The notes under the pieces were generated by a model. It did no database searches. It saw only the letters and a list, made by a program, of their open reading frames with translations, and had not been told where the DNA came from. A stretch of DNA of 64,000 nucleotides from Prunus persica (lineage: Eukaryota; Streptophyta; Magnoliopsida; Rosales; Rosaceae), in assembly GCF_000346465.2 (NCBI RefSeq), contig NC_034011.1:7408611-7472610 (forward strand), read 5' to 3'. This document shows, piece by piece, positions 1-9,660 of the stretch. The position numbers were made by a program, and so were the translations under genes. How positions within the stretch are numbered: the first letter of the stretch is position 1; each line of letters begins with the position of its first letter.

Positions 1-1318
1 CCTCTGTCGGGGAGATCCCATTATTAGCCATCTATTTTTTGCTGATAACAACCTCTTATTTTTAAAAGCAAGTCAAAAAGTTTGTGAACAGTTGAAACAA
101 ATTCTCCAGCGCTATGAGCAGGTGTCAGGTGAAAAAAAAACTTGGATAAAAGTTGTGTCTCTTTTAGTAGAAATGTGGAGCGTGGAGACCAGGATCATTT
201 TGCAACCACATTGGGAGTGGGGCAAGTTAACCAGCATGACAGATACTTGGGTTTGCCTACTCACATTGGCAAATCTTTGGGCCAATGTTTCAACTTGCTT
301 AAAAATAGCGTATGGAAGAAAAATACAAGGCTGCATAGCAAAGTTATTAAGCTTTACTGGTAAAGAAATCCTTCTAAAAGTGGTTGCACAAGCGGTGCCC
401 ATATACATGATGAGTTGCTTTATTATTCCTAAAGTTTTGCACGAGGAAATCCAGCAAGTGATGGCTAGTTATTGGTGGGTGAACAAGAACGGAGGCGAAA
501 TATTCATTGGTTAAGCTGGAAAAACATGTGTAGACCAAAACATGAGGGTGGTCTTGGCTTTCAGAACCTTTATGCTTTTAATTTGGCTTTGGTAGCCAAG
601 CAATTATGGAGTTTGTTTCATAACCCGCACTCGTTGGTGGCCCGTCTCCTCAAAGCTCGTTACTATAAAGATTGCTACATCCTAGAGGCCCCGCTGGGTA
701 ACTCTCCTTCTTATGTTTGGAAAAGTTTGTGCGAAGCTAAAGTGGTCATTGAGAGAAGATCTCGTTGGCGAATTCGTGACGGTCAGAATGTTCAAAATTT
801 GGGGCGACAGATGGTTGCCCACTCCAGACTCCTTCAAAGTCTCGTCTACGCCAGTGGAGGAGCATGATGACCCCCGTGTCAGTTTTCTTATTAATCCAGT
901 TACTTTGCAATGGAAGACATATTTTCTATAAGCTTGGTTTTCTGTGAAAGAAGCGCCAATCATACAGAAAATTCCTTTGAGTTTCCGCCAGCCACCGAAC
1001 ACCTTGATTTGGCATGTTGAGAGACATGGATATTACTTATCCCCTCCAACTTGGGGGGGGAAGCCGCTCGAATCAATTGTGTGGCCAATGGTATCGTTGT
1101 ACCGGTTTGGAAGGTCCACATCTTTATTTGGAGAGCCGTGCTAAATATTCTGCCCACCAAAGTCAACTTGAAAAGGCGGGGCATAGCTGAGCTGGGAGGG
1201 TGCGTGTTTTGTGGAGAGGAGGAAACTAGCTTTTATGTACTTGTGCAGTGCCCCATGGTTGAAGCGGTTTGGCGTCATGTACTGGTGCAATGCCCCAATA
1301 GTTTTGCATGATGCTTTA
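1..1318 (+). pseudogene. LINE (non-LTR retrotransposon) reverse-transcriptase relic, C-terminal half
   Basis: Several overlapping frames on the plus strand together read like the C-terminal half of a plant LINE ORF2. The order is the RT catalytic region, the GKEILLKxVAQAxPxYxMSCF block (about 360-430), the IHWLSWKNMCRPKHEGGLGF block (about 508-570), and a zf-RVT-like zinc motif with CVFC near 1203-1214. The copy is dead: the frame shifts several times, and the catalytic FADD motif reads F-A-D-N (codons 38-49). In the zinc motif the expected His is Tyr. It lies in the same orientation as CCR-A and just upstream of CCR-A exon 4, so it may sit inside that gene's intron 3. It is truncated by the window's left edge. 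Confidence 0.8.
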
Positions 1319-1556
1319 GTTGCAGATTCTTTTTAATTTCCTTGTCTTTAGAAATTTTATATTGTACGGCTGTCATGTGTGGTATTTTTTCCTACCTCAG
1401 AGTTTTATCCCACGTGGTTTTCCTCGGGAAGCCAACAACTATCAATTTATCAAGACGAAAATCTATTATTAATTACAAAAAAAATTAAAACCCCATTTCA
1501 CAGAAGATCAAATAGTCTTTGAAATCCATATAAAATGACCAAATAATCTTGTTTGC
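1319..1556. other. Spacer between LINE relic and CCR-A exon 4
   Basis: AT-rich sequence with no gene. The first part may be the 3' untranslated tail of the LINE. Similarity to intron 3 of CCR-B begins only at about 1557 (ATTTGACAAATACAAAATAA), which marks the left end of the visible duplicated block. Confidence 0.5.
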
Positions 1557-1585
1557 ATTTGACAAATACAAAATAATATATGCAG

Positions 1586-2555
1586 AACTGGTACTGCTAT
1601 GCGAAAACAGTGGCAGAGCAGACAGCTTGGGAAGAGGCCAAGGAGAAAGGGGTGGATTTGGTGGTGGTGAACCCAGTTTTGGTGCTCGGACCACTTCTCC
1701 AACCAACCGTCAACGCTAGCATCATCCACATCCTCAAGTACCTCAAAGGCTCTGCCAAGACTTATGCCAATTCTGTGCAGGCCTATGTGCATGTTAGGGA
1801 CGTGGCTCTGGCCCACATTCTGGTGTATGAAACTCCATCTGCCTCTGGAAGGTACCTTTGTGGTGAGAGTGTGCTTCACCGTGGAGACGTGGTGGAAATC
1901 CTAGCCACGTTCTTCCCAGAATACCCAATTCCCACCAGGTAAGTACATCATCATCCTCATCAATTTTGTTTTCTTTATTTCTTGTCTACATAAGATATTT
2001 TCTGAGCTACATGTTAACAACCGAGATAGGGATGAGGGCGGGGGACAATGATGGTATTGTCATACCCGGCTCTAAACCACCTGTTGCCATTCCTATTTTG
2101 GTATAAGTGAAATGGTAAATATGTTTGTTCATGCATACGTAGGCAACTCTCGAAGTGATTGATTTAGTGTTTGCTTATGGTCCATTACTTAATGTTTTTA
2201 TAGAATAAAATTTTGGCTAATCATTGGTTTACTTATGGATTCTAAATGGTGCAGGCATATTTTTTTTATTTATGGATTTCTATTTTCAATATTTTTGAAA
2301 GTACTCGTGTTTTTTTAATGTTGTGGGATTAACTTAATTAGTATGTCATATATTTGCAGGTGCTCGGATGAAGTCAAACCAAGAGTAAAACCATACAAGT
2401 TGACAACCCAGAAGCTACAAGACTTGGGCGTGGAGTTCACTCCAGTGAAACAGTGCCTATATGAAACTGTCAAGAGCTTGCAGGAGAAGGGCCACCTTCC
2501 AGTGCCTAAACCACAAGAAGTTCCATTAAAATTCAATCTTAAATCTTGTCTTTAG
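1586..2555 (+). CDS. CCR: Cinnamoyl-CoA reductase copy A, exons 4 and 5 only (partial)
   Basis: Exon 4 is 1586-1938, after acceptor TGCAG, with donor GTAAGT. Exon 5 is 2360-2555, after acceptor TTGCAG. Exon 4 starts [12 protein letters not shown], the CCR catalytic signature region, and contains the YxxxK pair, the H-x2-K pair (HILK) and the LHRG arginine. By eye, exon 4 differs from CCR-B at 10 of 353 bases, giving 5 amino-acid changes (Thr to Lys, Ala to Ser, Val to Leu, Lys to Thr and Lys to Arg, reading B to A). In exon 5 one base is missing after PQE compared with CCR-B. The tail therefore becomes [11 protein letters not shown] instead of DSIKIQS, and the stop moves to 2553-2555. Exons 1-3 are not in the window. 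They may be upstream beyond the LINE, or missing, so this is either a cut-off gene or a pseudogene. Confidence 0.75.
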
Positions 2556-3270
2556 TGCGGAAATAAACGTCGCAATGGTATTTTAATATTAGATGACAAG
2601 TTTGTAATAAGAATATTTTATAAATATTCTGTGTGGCCTACATGAAGTGACTTATGTAGTGAATAAATTATTTAATAAATATTATTTATATATTTTGGTC
2701 AAATTAAGAGAAGTAATTTTAGAGGCTATGCGGAGAGAGAAGTTCTGACCTAGTAGCTCTCTCCCTGTGTAAGGAAAAACTCCATAGAGGGGGAAGAGGA
2801 AGAAGCATCATTGTCCATGCCCTCATTTCTTGTCATCTTTTCCTTTTGGGCTATGTTTTCAATCAAAATCATTCTCCCAAAACCCGCTCTCTAACACTAC
2901 TCATGTTCTCTAAATTTGGCTCTACATCGTATTTGATGGGGGTTGCTACAAATTACCCAATTATTTGGCATGGTTTTTTGTTTTCGTTTATTTGTTCGCT
3001 CTTATTTGCAAGTTAATCACTGTAAATCATATTTTTCCTAGATCTATTATGGATACGGTGTTAAGTGTGGCCGCGACGACGCTTCTTCAGGTGGTGGTGA
3101 TAGGATTCATTTACGCTCATGGGTTGCTTTAGAGTTTTGTCTATTGGGTTTGTGGGCTTGTGGGCTTATGGTTCATTGTGGTGAGGCTACATTGGTGAAT
3201 TGCCTATGAACTTGTACCTAATTTTCAAAGGAAAGTGAACAAGATGACTCTTGGGCAACATTACTTATTA
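2556..3270. other. Duplicated 3' flank of CCR-A
   Basis: This is the 3' UTR and downstream DNA of CCR-A, including several AATAAA-like signals. It matches 31237-32099 downstream of CCR-B almost throughout, so it belongs to the segmental duplication. No other gene is visible. The stretch near 3050-3200 is repeat-like but I could not classify it. Confidence 0.55.
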
Positions 3271-3775
3271 TACTGAAAATCCTCAAGACTAAAACCATAA
3301 AATAAAGATGGCATAAGACGTCTTCGGTAGCCAAAAGATGGATGTTCTAAGCGAGAATGCCACAGTAGAATGTGTCGTTGATGATCTTTGACAGAACCTT
3401 TGGTAAGATGAACCCGGTCTTGACAAATATCATCAACATAATACAATCCCTCTCTCTTAGTATCATGCCCAATGATCTCCTTTGTGAGACTATCCTAAAG
3501 AAGATAGAAAAACGGGTACATTAATACAAAACAATTAAGTTGCTTAGTGACTTGTCCAATATACAAGAGGTTATTGGAGAGAGAAGGTACAAGTAAGCAA
3601 TGATGTAGGGAGAGAGAATGAGTTAATTCCACTGTTCATGCGCCTGTAACAGGACTTGAGTCACCATTAGCATTGGCCACACTGCTCAAGTGAGGTGAGG
3701 CACGATACGTAAAGTTTCGGGAATCAAAGGTCATATGATCAGTGCACCAGAGTCAATTATCTAGCCAAAATCTGA
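3271..3775 (-). pseudogene. Old Ty1/copia relic (protease to gag-pre-integrase region), block A
   Basis: Read on the minus strand, this keeps a decayed protease neighbourhood (DSGA-like, then MTFDSR, at about 3730-3770), an LYVGQVTEQ-like stretch, and a gag-pre-integrase stretch with LLWHSRLEHPSFGY (about 3325-3366). Frameshifts and stops make it non-functional. The same relic occurs at 33336-33797 in block B, so it was inserted before the duplication. In block B it is split by a CACTA element. Confidence 0.7.
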
Positions 3776-4164
3776 ATGTAAGCTGGAAGAGTTTAAGGTT
3801 CAACTATTGTTACCTTGGGAGTTACTTCCAGAACTCATACTTCCCTAAGTTGGAAAGTTCTTTATTTACAAGAGAATAAGTCTACTCAATTATCAGCGAG
3901 CTATTCACCCCTTATGTTTTATAAAAACCGTATACTGTTGACACCATCATTCTACTATGGTTTGTGTCATTAACTTTTCTCATCTATTCTAGCATAGTTT
4001 AGAACCTGTTAACAAGTATTCTGCCCTATTTGTTCATATTGTTTCATTTGGCTTCTATTTTTCTGAATTTTTCCGTTCTTCGTTTTCTTAATAGTTGCAA
4101 ATTGTTCTTCTTAGTAATATCCTTTGTTTTGAGGGTGATCATGAGGATGTACGTACTTTGACAA
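3776..4164. other. Duplicated non-coding block
   Basis: I saw no gene here. It matches 37891-38120 and then 44446-44630 in block B. The join near 3972 (GTGTCATT/AACTTTT) is the empty site where the large copia element of block B inserted. Confidence 0.5.
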
Positions 4165-4560
4165 ACAGAATGTCGCGCAACAGCAGCAGTATTGACGTTC
4201 GATATACGCTAAACATTGTAGGAAAAAATGTGATGGTGCTGGTTTGGAATTTAGAATATCCAGATCAGCCGACAATTACAGTCGTTCTTATTGGGCATGC
4301 ACTAAATGTGGACAGTTTAGTGAGTGAATAAATGGAGCTGAGATAAATACAATAGGTTGATGCATGATCGTGAGAAATTATTTTCAACATTTAACGATAT
4401 GTCTACCAAACTTGAAGTAATTGTTGAAGATGTTCCAAGATGCTTGAAGATAAACAAGAGTCCTCAATGTAATCTGAGTCCTCAATGTAATCTTTGTACT
4501 ATTTTCTCCATTGTAATGGCAATTTTGTGTTAACATTTGTCCTTGTAATTTCTCAACAAA
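4165..4560 (+). pseudogene. GRF-type zinc-finger small protein relic, block A
   Basis: One frame reads KKCDGAGLEF...RSYWACTKCGQFSE and then a stop (TGA), where block B has Trp (TGG). The spacing of Cys residues followed by CGxFxEW resembles GRF zinc fingers of small plant proteins. Another frame just downstream has REKLFSTFNDMSTKLEVI (coiled-coil-like), followed by a hydrophobic stretch beginning CTIFSIVMAI. That is the usual order in plant GRF proteins: zinc finger, coiled coil, C-terminal membrane segment. Frameshifts between the parts and the stop indicate a pseudogene. The family call rests on the motif pattern alone. Confidence 0.45.
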
Positions 4561-4620
4561 AAAAAAAAAAGAAAAAAAAAGAAAAAAGAAAAAAGAAAAA
4601 ATGCTTGCCTTGCTCAATTG
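4561..4620. repeat. A-rich low-complexity tract
   Basis: Run of A with interspersed G (AAAAAGAAAAAAAG type). The block B counterpart near 45004-45020 is much shorter, so this tract has changed length since the duplication. Confidence 0.7.
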
Positions 4621-4860
4621 ATTTGAACAATATTATGTATGTATGGCTTCATATCTCGTGTCTATGTTTTTCCTCTATCCTTCAATGTCCTCTTTGTTCT
4701 ACCGCGGAAAATTCATCCGCGGCGGCCTGGTGTTCGCTGCGGAATTTTCTTGTTGTTTGCGTAGGTGTGACACTGTTGACAGCAAAAGCTCCAACAGAAA
4801 GTAATTGAAAAAAAATGTAAATTTGCACTCCAATAATCAACTATAATCAATCGATAGTGA

Positions 4861-5214
4861 TTGATGGGGATTGGGGTCCAGACATAGGTCACCAACAACC
4901 ACACAAGCACCGAAATATAGGGCTAGTACAAACTCACATATATTGTAGCAAATCCATGCCACAAATAAACTATTTCAATAATCATCAACAAAGCCCTCCA
5001 CAACTATTAAATTAGCCTTATTTATAGGCTTTACAAGACTTGGGCACCAAGGCTACTTGGTCCAAAAGTAAACTAATTAATTATAAAATCACACATAAAT
5101 ATATATATATATATATCATAAAACTAACTAAATAAGAAAATAACAATATATATCATGAAATAACTAATTAAATGTTAAATATCTATCTTGATCCACCCCT
5201 ATACTCCTGCATCA
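4861..5214. mobile_element. ~354 bp insertion private to block A (solo-LTR or TRIM-like)
   Basis: Block B reads straight through (CGATAGTGAGTTGGG at about 45268-45282). Here the same sequence is interrupted by 354 bp beginning TTGATGGGGATTGGGG and ending CTCCTGCATCA, with GTGA on both sides (4857-4860 and 5215-5218). The T(T)GATG...CATCA ends suit an LTR-type element. No coding sequence is present. The family is not identified. Confidence 0.6.
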
Positions 5215-5332
5215 GTGAGTTGGGTGGGGAACTAGCCCAATATAGGTTCTTTTATTTGCCTCAATGAAGAAGATTTCAATATTTTTCTAGTGCGAACATA
5301 AGAACAAGCAGAAAATAAAAAAACAGAATTAA

Positions 5333-5586
5333 GAACTGAAGATTTCTTGATTTAGTTCATTATCAATGCAAACTCAAAGTAAATGACAGATACTTATCCT
5401 AAGCTGAGGATTTCTCTACTCAGGTCATTATAGCTATAGACTTGAAAAGTAAATGACAGTAATGAAAATGATGAATGTTCATATGAAGATTTCTCTATTC
5501 ATATAAATATTGGAATAAAAGTAAACAACATAGCCTGAAAATTTCTCTATTCAGACTTGGTACAGATTTCTCTACTCAATACCAAG
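5333..5586. repeat. Array of five small hairpins sharing a GATTTCTCTA-type loop, block A
   Basis: Five short inverted repeats follow one another. Stem CTGAG (5404-5408) pairs with CTCAG (5419-5423). ATATGAA (5481-5487) pairs with TTCATAT (5498-5504). CTGAA (5535-5539) pairs with TTCAG (5550-5554). CTTGGTA (5556-5562) pairs with TACCAAG (5580-5586). A first, imperfect one is GAACTGAA (5333-5340) with TTAGTTC. The stems differ but every loop contains ATTTCTT/CTxx, mostly GATTTCTCTA. Three spacers repeat AGTAAATGACAG or AGTAAACAACAT. The array is conserved in block B at 45421-45640. It may be part of an old LTR; its function is unknown. Confidence 0.65.
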
Positions 5587-6017
5587 TGTTGGTAGAACAT
5601 AAAAATAAAAATATAACAATCAGGAGTTGTCAAATGATCATCTTGAAGGAAAGGTAAGTTGTTTCAAGCTTAAGGTTTTCAAGTGTTGAAGATGTTGAGT
5701 GTGTTTGAGAGAGTTGTGTCTGTTGATTGTTGATGACTTCTCCTTTTATTTATAGAGAAAATGAAGTGGGTTGAGTCCTGGGCCCAACAGTCAATGAGAA
5801 GTACCCACATGCCATTGATTTTGGTGAGTGGGTTGCTGAAAAAGCAATTAGAAGTGTTGCTTTGGTGTTGTTCCCTAGGTGAAGCTCCCAGGTAATTCAA
5901 AATATCTTCCAAGCAAAACTTGTTTCCCTCCATCAGCAAGCTTATTTTATTATTTATTTTTTTAAATAAGCTCAGGCCTTCATGCTAACTCATGCACCTC
6001 CATTAACTTAACAAAAG
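5587..6017. other. Duplicated non-coding block, possibly LTR-derived
   Basis: I saw no gene. The stretch TTTTATTTATAGAGAAAATG (about 5744-5763) resembles an LTR TATA region. The segment AATTAGAAGTGTTGC (about 5844-5858) is the empty site for the Mutator-like MITE in block B. Confidence 0.4.
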
Positions 6018-6840
6018 TTGGCCAGCATGCCCCTTAGCTTCTTCTTTGATCCTACTTTGATGTGTGACGATTCGAGCATGGTATATTTATCCAAATGCTA
6101 CCAAATTTTAGTATGTTGTTCTATACATATAGAGGAACAACATTTGTCAAATCCATTTGAGACTGGAAAGTACGATTTGGCATGGCTCAAACTGACTGGT
6201 CGTCATAGACAGTTCCTTCGAGTAGACTTCATTGTTTAATTCGCTGAGTATTCTAATCTTATCCAAATGATGCTACTTTTGGATAAAATATAGTAGGCAA
6301 GCATTTGAACCACTTTCATGAAGAACGAAAATTCATTTGAGCATTGAAAATTGCTCATCGGACTGGAACTTCGGCATATTGGGCTGGAAAACATGTTTCA
6401 GTATTTCATGCCCTGAAAAGTCCTTACATATCCAAACCCTGTAAATTTAGGATATATTATAGGAAACATCCAAATGAAGAACTTTTATGAAGAAAGAACT
6501 TCATTTGAGCATTGGAAGTTGTTCATTGGGCAGGATTCATCTGACTGCTGCTACTGTCATAAACACTTCCTTCTGATATGCCTTCAATGTGTTTGATAGT
6601 TTGAAAGGCTACGCTTATCCAGATGCTTCCCAATTTGTATATGTCTTAGTAGAAATCCAAATGGACAAATTTCATGAAGGGGAGGCTGGCACTGAATGAG
6701 ATTTTCTTGCCCAAACAAGGAGGACTTGCCACTGCTGGTGTAAACATTTTGATGCACCTGTCATGAACACTTTGCTTGAACATTGGAAGTTGTTCATTTG
6801 ACTCACTCCCAATGACTAGCCATGAATGTATAGTCATGTT
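6018..6840. repeat. Degenerate ~190 bp tandem repeats, block A
   Basis: Phrases recur about every 180-190 bp in altered form: TTATCCAAATGxTxC, CATTTGAGCATTGRAARTTG, TTCATGAAGAA, and CATYGGxCxGGA. About four units are recognisable (about 6090, 6255, 6430 and 6610). Small open frames inside them are not consistent between units, so I do not call a gene. The first units are repeated at 46590-47145 in block B. Confidence 0.45.
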
Positions 6841-7480
6841 TTAGCTATACTGATGAACTATAATTTCCAATTTTGGTTCAAACAGTCCCTTTGCTGGTCT
6901 GTAATATTAATACAATCCTAATTTCGTTTAATTATTCTTGATCTGGATGGTTTTGGCCTATGATATATGAATATGAGAATAGGGCCTATAATATAATATA
7001 TTAGTTGGGAACGACTTTGATCATGGTATGTTTGCTGAGTTTGATCATGGCATGTTGGCATTATCCTTTATTTCTATACAATGTTCTTTAGAAAGGCTCT
7101 AGATAAAAATAAAATAAATTTCCGAACATAAAATTAGGGAAAAGAAAAACTCTCACTTGAAAGCAAAGATTCATAGACAGACGAAAAGGGTATTTTCCCA
7201 AACATAAAGTAAGTCATGATCGGACCAGAGGGCCTACATTAGAAATTGCATTAGAAACTGCAAGGCATGAGACATTATATTGTTGAAAAGATTTACACAT
7301 ATTTCATCTCTCAGGATATTGATCATCTTCAGTTTGATAGTTTGTTTTCAAAACCATCTTAAAATGAACATGTATATTATGTTTTTACAAAGTATAATAT
7401 CATGGATATTATGTTTTTATTACATGTTATGAAAAAGAATATAGTTTCGGATGTTTTGTTTTTATTACACGAGTATAGTT
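6841..7480. other. Block A-only non-coding sequence
   Basis: AT-rich with no convincing gene. It belongs to 6546-8352, which block B lacks: there, sequence matching ~6545 continues directly into sequence matching ~8353. Either B lost it or A gained it. Confidence 0.4.
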
Positions 7481-7481
7481 T

Positions 7482-7557
7482 CATACCTCTGTGTCTCCAG
7501 ATTAAATACATAAACATCTCCAAAGCAGTTGATATGGCTGCCAACAACTGCCCATCA
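7482..7557 (-). pseudogene. Possible single kelch-repeat exon fragment
   Basis: Read on the minus strand this gives WAVVGSHINCFGDVYVFNLE. That fits a kelch blade (VVGG...DVYVFNLET). It is followed by a possible GT donor (CAGAG/GTATGA). No neighbouring kelch units were found, so if real it is an isolated captured exon. The stretch is short and the call is uncertain. Confidence 0.3.
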
Positions 7558-7655
7558 GAGATAAGCTGGTGAACATTTTGTTATGGGAGGTTCACTAGGT
7601 GGTAATTCTTGATCCTGCAAATCACAGCAAGGGGTGAACCTGTGCACTAGTTCTC

Positions 7656-8298
7656 CTTAGTATCCCGTTTGATAACCATTTCAATTTTAGTTTTTAGTTT
7701 TTATTTTTATGTGCTAGAGTATAGAGGGAAAAGAGGGAAAATAGAAGTGAGAATGAGAGTGAAGATGGGATTGAGGCAGAGCTGGTCCTGACTAATCTAA
7801 GGCCTAAGACAAAAGTCTAGAGTGTGCCCTTCATAGAAAAATTAATCACTGAGATTATAATGTTTGGAAGAATAAGACATTCATGGTGCCATTAGCACGC
7901 TGCTCCTTCTTGGGAAGGATGAGTGTTTACTTCTGTATTTATTTTAAGTTTGCAATTATTAAGTGTTTTTCTGGTAAGCACATGAGGGCTATAAAAAAAG
8001 TTGTGTGCCGCTCTCAAATTTGGGCCCTGTGCCGTTGCCTGTTCGCCCTTGTCAAAGGCTTGCTCTTATTGAGAGGGAAGATAAGAGGGGATGAGGAAAG
8101 AAGGAATAACAAAAGTGAACGCAGAAACTAAAAACTGAAATCTATTTGAAATTGTTTTCACTTTTGTTACTCTTCCCTCTCATCCTCTCTCTCAATCTCA
8201 TCCTCACTCTCTTTCTCACTCTCATTTTCCTCTATAATCTACCATAAAAATGAAAATTAAAAACTAAAATTGAAATGATTATCAAACGGGCCCTAAGA
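7656..8298. mobile_element. Foldback MITE, family F1, copy 1 (with nested MITE)
   Basis: The left end CCGTTTGATAACCATTTCAA (from 7665) and the right end TTGAAATGATTATCAAACGG (to 8290) are near-perfect inverted repeats. The similarity continues inward through TTTTAGTTTTTAGTTTT, and the arms remain complementary (GAGAGTGA- versus TCACTCTC-type tracts). CTTAG/CTAAG lies at both outer edges. A shorter relative lies at 22186-22544. No transposase is encoded. The arms are separated by the nested element at 7777-8067. Confidence 0.75.
7777..8067. mobile_element. hAT-like MITE nested in the foldback MITE
   Basis: It begins CAGAGCTGGTCCTGA, a typical hAT end, and ends in GGCTTGCTCTT, giving imperfect inverted ends. 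Flanks GATTGAGG on the left and ATTGAGAG on the right resemble a slightly diverged 8 bp target duplication. The 291 bp hold no transposase. Confidence 0.55.
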
Positions 8299-8629
8299 TA
8301 AGTCAAGAAACAGAAGCCATATAACACCTCAATCAAGCTCTAAGTCTCAAAAATCAATCAGTCTGAGTGAGAAAGTATGTGTATCTACAAAATTATTGCC
8401 AAATTCAGGGCTGAAAAAATGCATGTGGAACCTTCTAAAATTCACACTGGTCACCAAGCAAATGAGCCCTTTATAGTCAAACCCCGAAAAGTTGTTCTTT
8501 TATTAAGGAGTATCAAAAAATGTTAGGGGGGATGAACTAAAATAATGAAACAATAGATAAAAGAGAGCAACAAAAAGAGGACTGCTATCATTAAGCGAGA
8601 AGAATCAAAACTAAAAACCATGGAATGGG

Positions 8630-8705
8630 CAAATGGTAGTTTCTGAGGAAGTTGTCCCAAAACTGAACACTGTCAGTACTGTCTGCGCTTACAAGGTTCC
8701 CACAC
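8630..8705 (-). pseudogene. Captured WD40 exon resembling U3 snoRNP protein UTP4, block A
   Basis: On the minus strand an acceptor-like TTTTCTCCAG is followed by a frame reading CGNLVSADSTDSVQFWDNF. This resembles the VSADSTGSVQFWD blade of the nucleolar WD40 protein UTP4/cirhin. Asp replaces the usual Gly and the frame decays after WDN. No other UTP4 exon was found nearby, so this is an isolated exon, not a gene. An almost identical copy lies at 47425-47501 in block B. Confidence 0.5.
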
Positions 8706-8902
8706 CTGGAGAAAAGAAACAAGTTGATTTTCAGAAAAGGCAGTTCAGGAGCTAAACACCAATGGACGCAGACCAACTGAAAAATAAATTTCAAAAGCTA
8801 CAGAAAATAATAACGTCACAGCTCCTTAACCTCCGAGTCCAACTGTAATCCTGTACATTTCATGCTCCAGTTTAGCATCCCAGCATCTTATAATCCTGCC
8901 CA

Positions 8903-9660
8903 ATGAAAAAGAAAAAACTAAGAAAGCAACATGATGAAATAAAGGAAGATCGAGATGACCAAAACGCCATAGCCATGGACAAAATAGGGCAGTGCCAGTG
9001 GCGTCACTTACCTGACCTTGTTATTCACCGAATCATCCGACTCCTTCCAACTAGAGCTGCTGTGCACATGAGTTTTCTTTCCAATGGGTAGATGTGCGGT
9101 CTTTGGTCCCCGTATTAGATTTTGACGCGGGCGTGCAAGACAGCCTTGATGATCACCCCAGTTCAAAGTTCATCAACTTGGTGGAAAGGTGTTTGGAATT
9201 TCATAAGGAAGACAAGGTCGACTTAGATAAACTCACGCTTCACATGAGGTACACTAAAGACTATGAAACTCGAGTCAATAAATGGTGGGATTTTGCAGTT
9301 GAGAGAAGCGTCAAAGAGTTCAATATGAACCTCACTAATTAAAGTTTTGTTAGACTACTACTCCTATGCCTTGGAGACCCTTTTTTTTCTAATGCAAAAT
9401 CTGTAACTAGCTTAAATTTGGAGTATGTGACATTAACAAGTACCAGCTGGCTATGGTGTTAAAGTTGAAGTTATGAACCTTGAATCTTTTACATACCGTA
9501 GAGAAAATCGGTGCCAGAAGAGTATTATCTCGTGTGAATCCCGCAACCTGAAATATATCTATGCTGAGCTCCTCCTAAGTAACTTCATTAATGTGTGGAT
9601 ACCAATACGGTGTGAAGGCCAAAATCAATGCACCAGATCGAATTTCCTTATCTTTTAAAA
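8903..9660 (+). pseudogene. F-box / leucine-rich-repeat protein pseudogene, block A
   Basis: The frame starting at 8903 encodes a basic N-terminus and then an F-box ([20 protein letters not shown], then RAAVHMSFLS). It stops at 9089-9091 after losing the usual KRW. The next frame (9094-9342) continues the family's order with SLVPVLDFD and then SSKFINLVERCLEFHKEDKV. A third frame (9473-9658) has a leucine-rich stretch with SFTYRRENRCQKS. Frameshifts and loss of sequence between the last two pieces make it non-functional. In life such proteins recruit substrates to SCF ubiquitin ligases. The copy at 47707-49440 has its own lesions. Confidence 0.75.

Noticed and set aside
1508..1879. Antisense frames across CCR exon 4 (also 30142-30408)
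   Set aside because: They are shadows of the well-supported plus-strand CCR exons, which have splice sites and conserved motifs.
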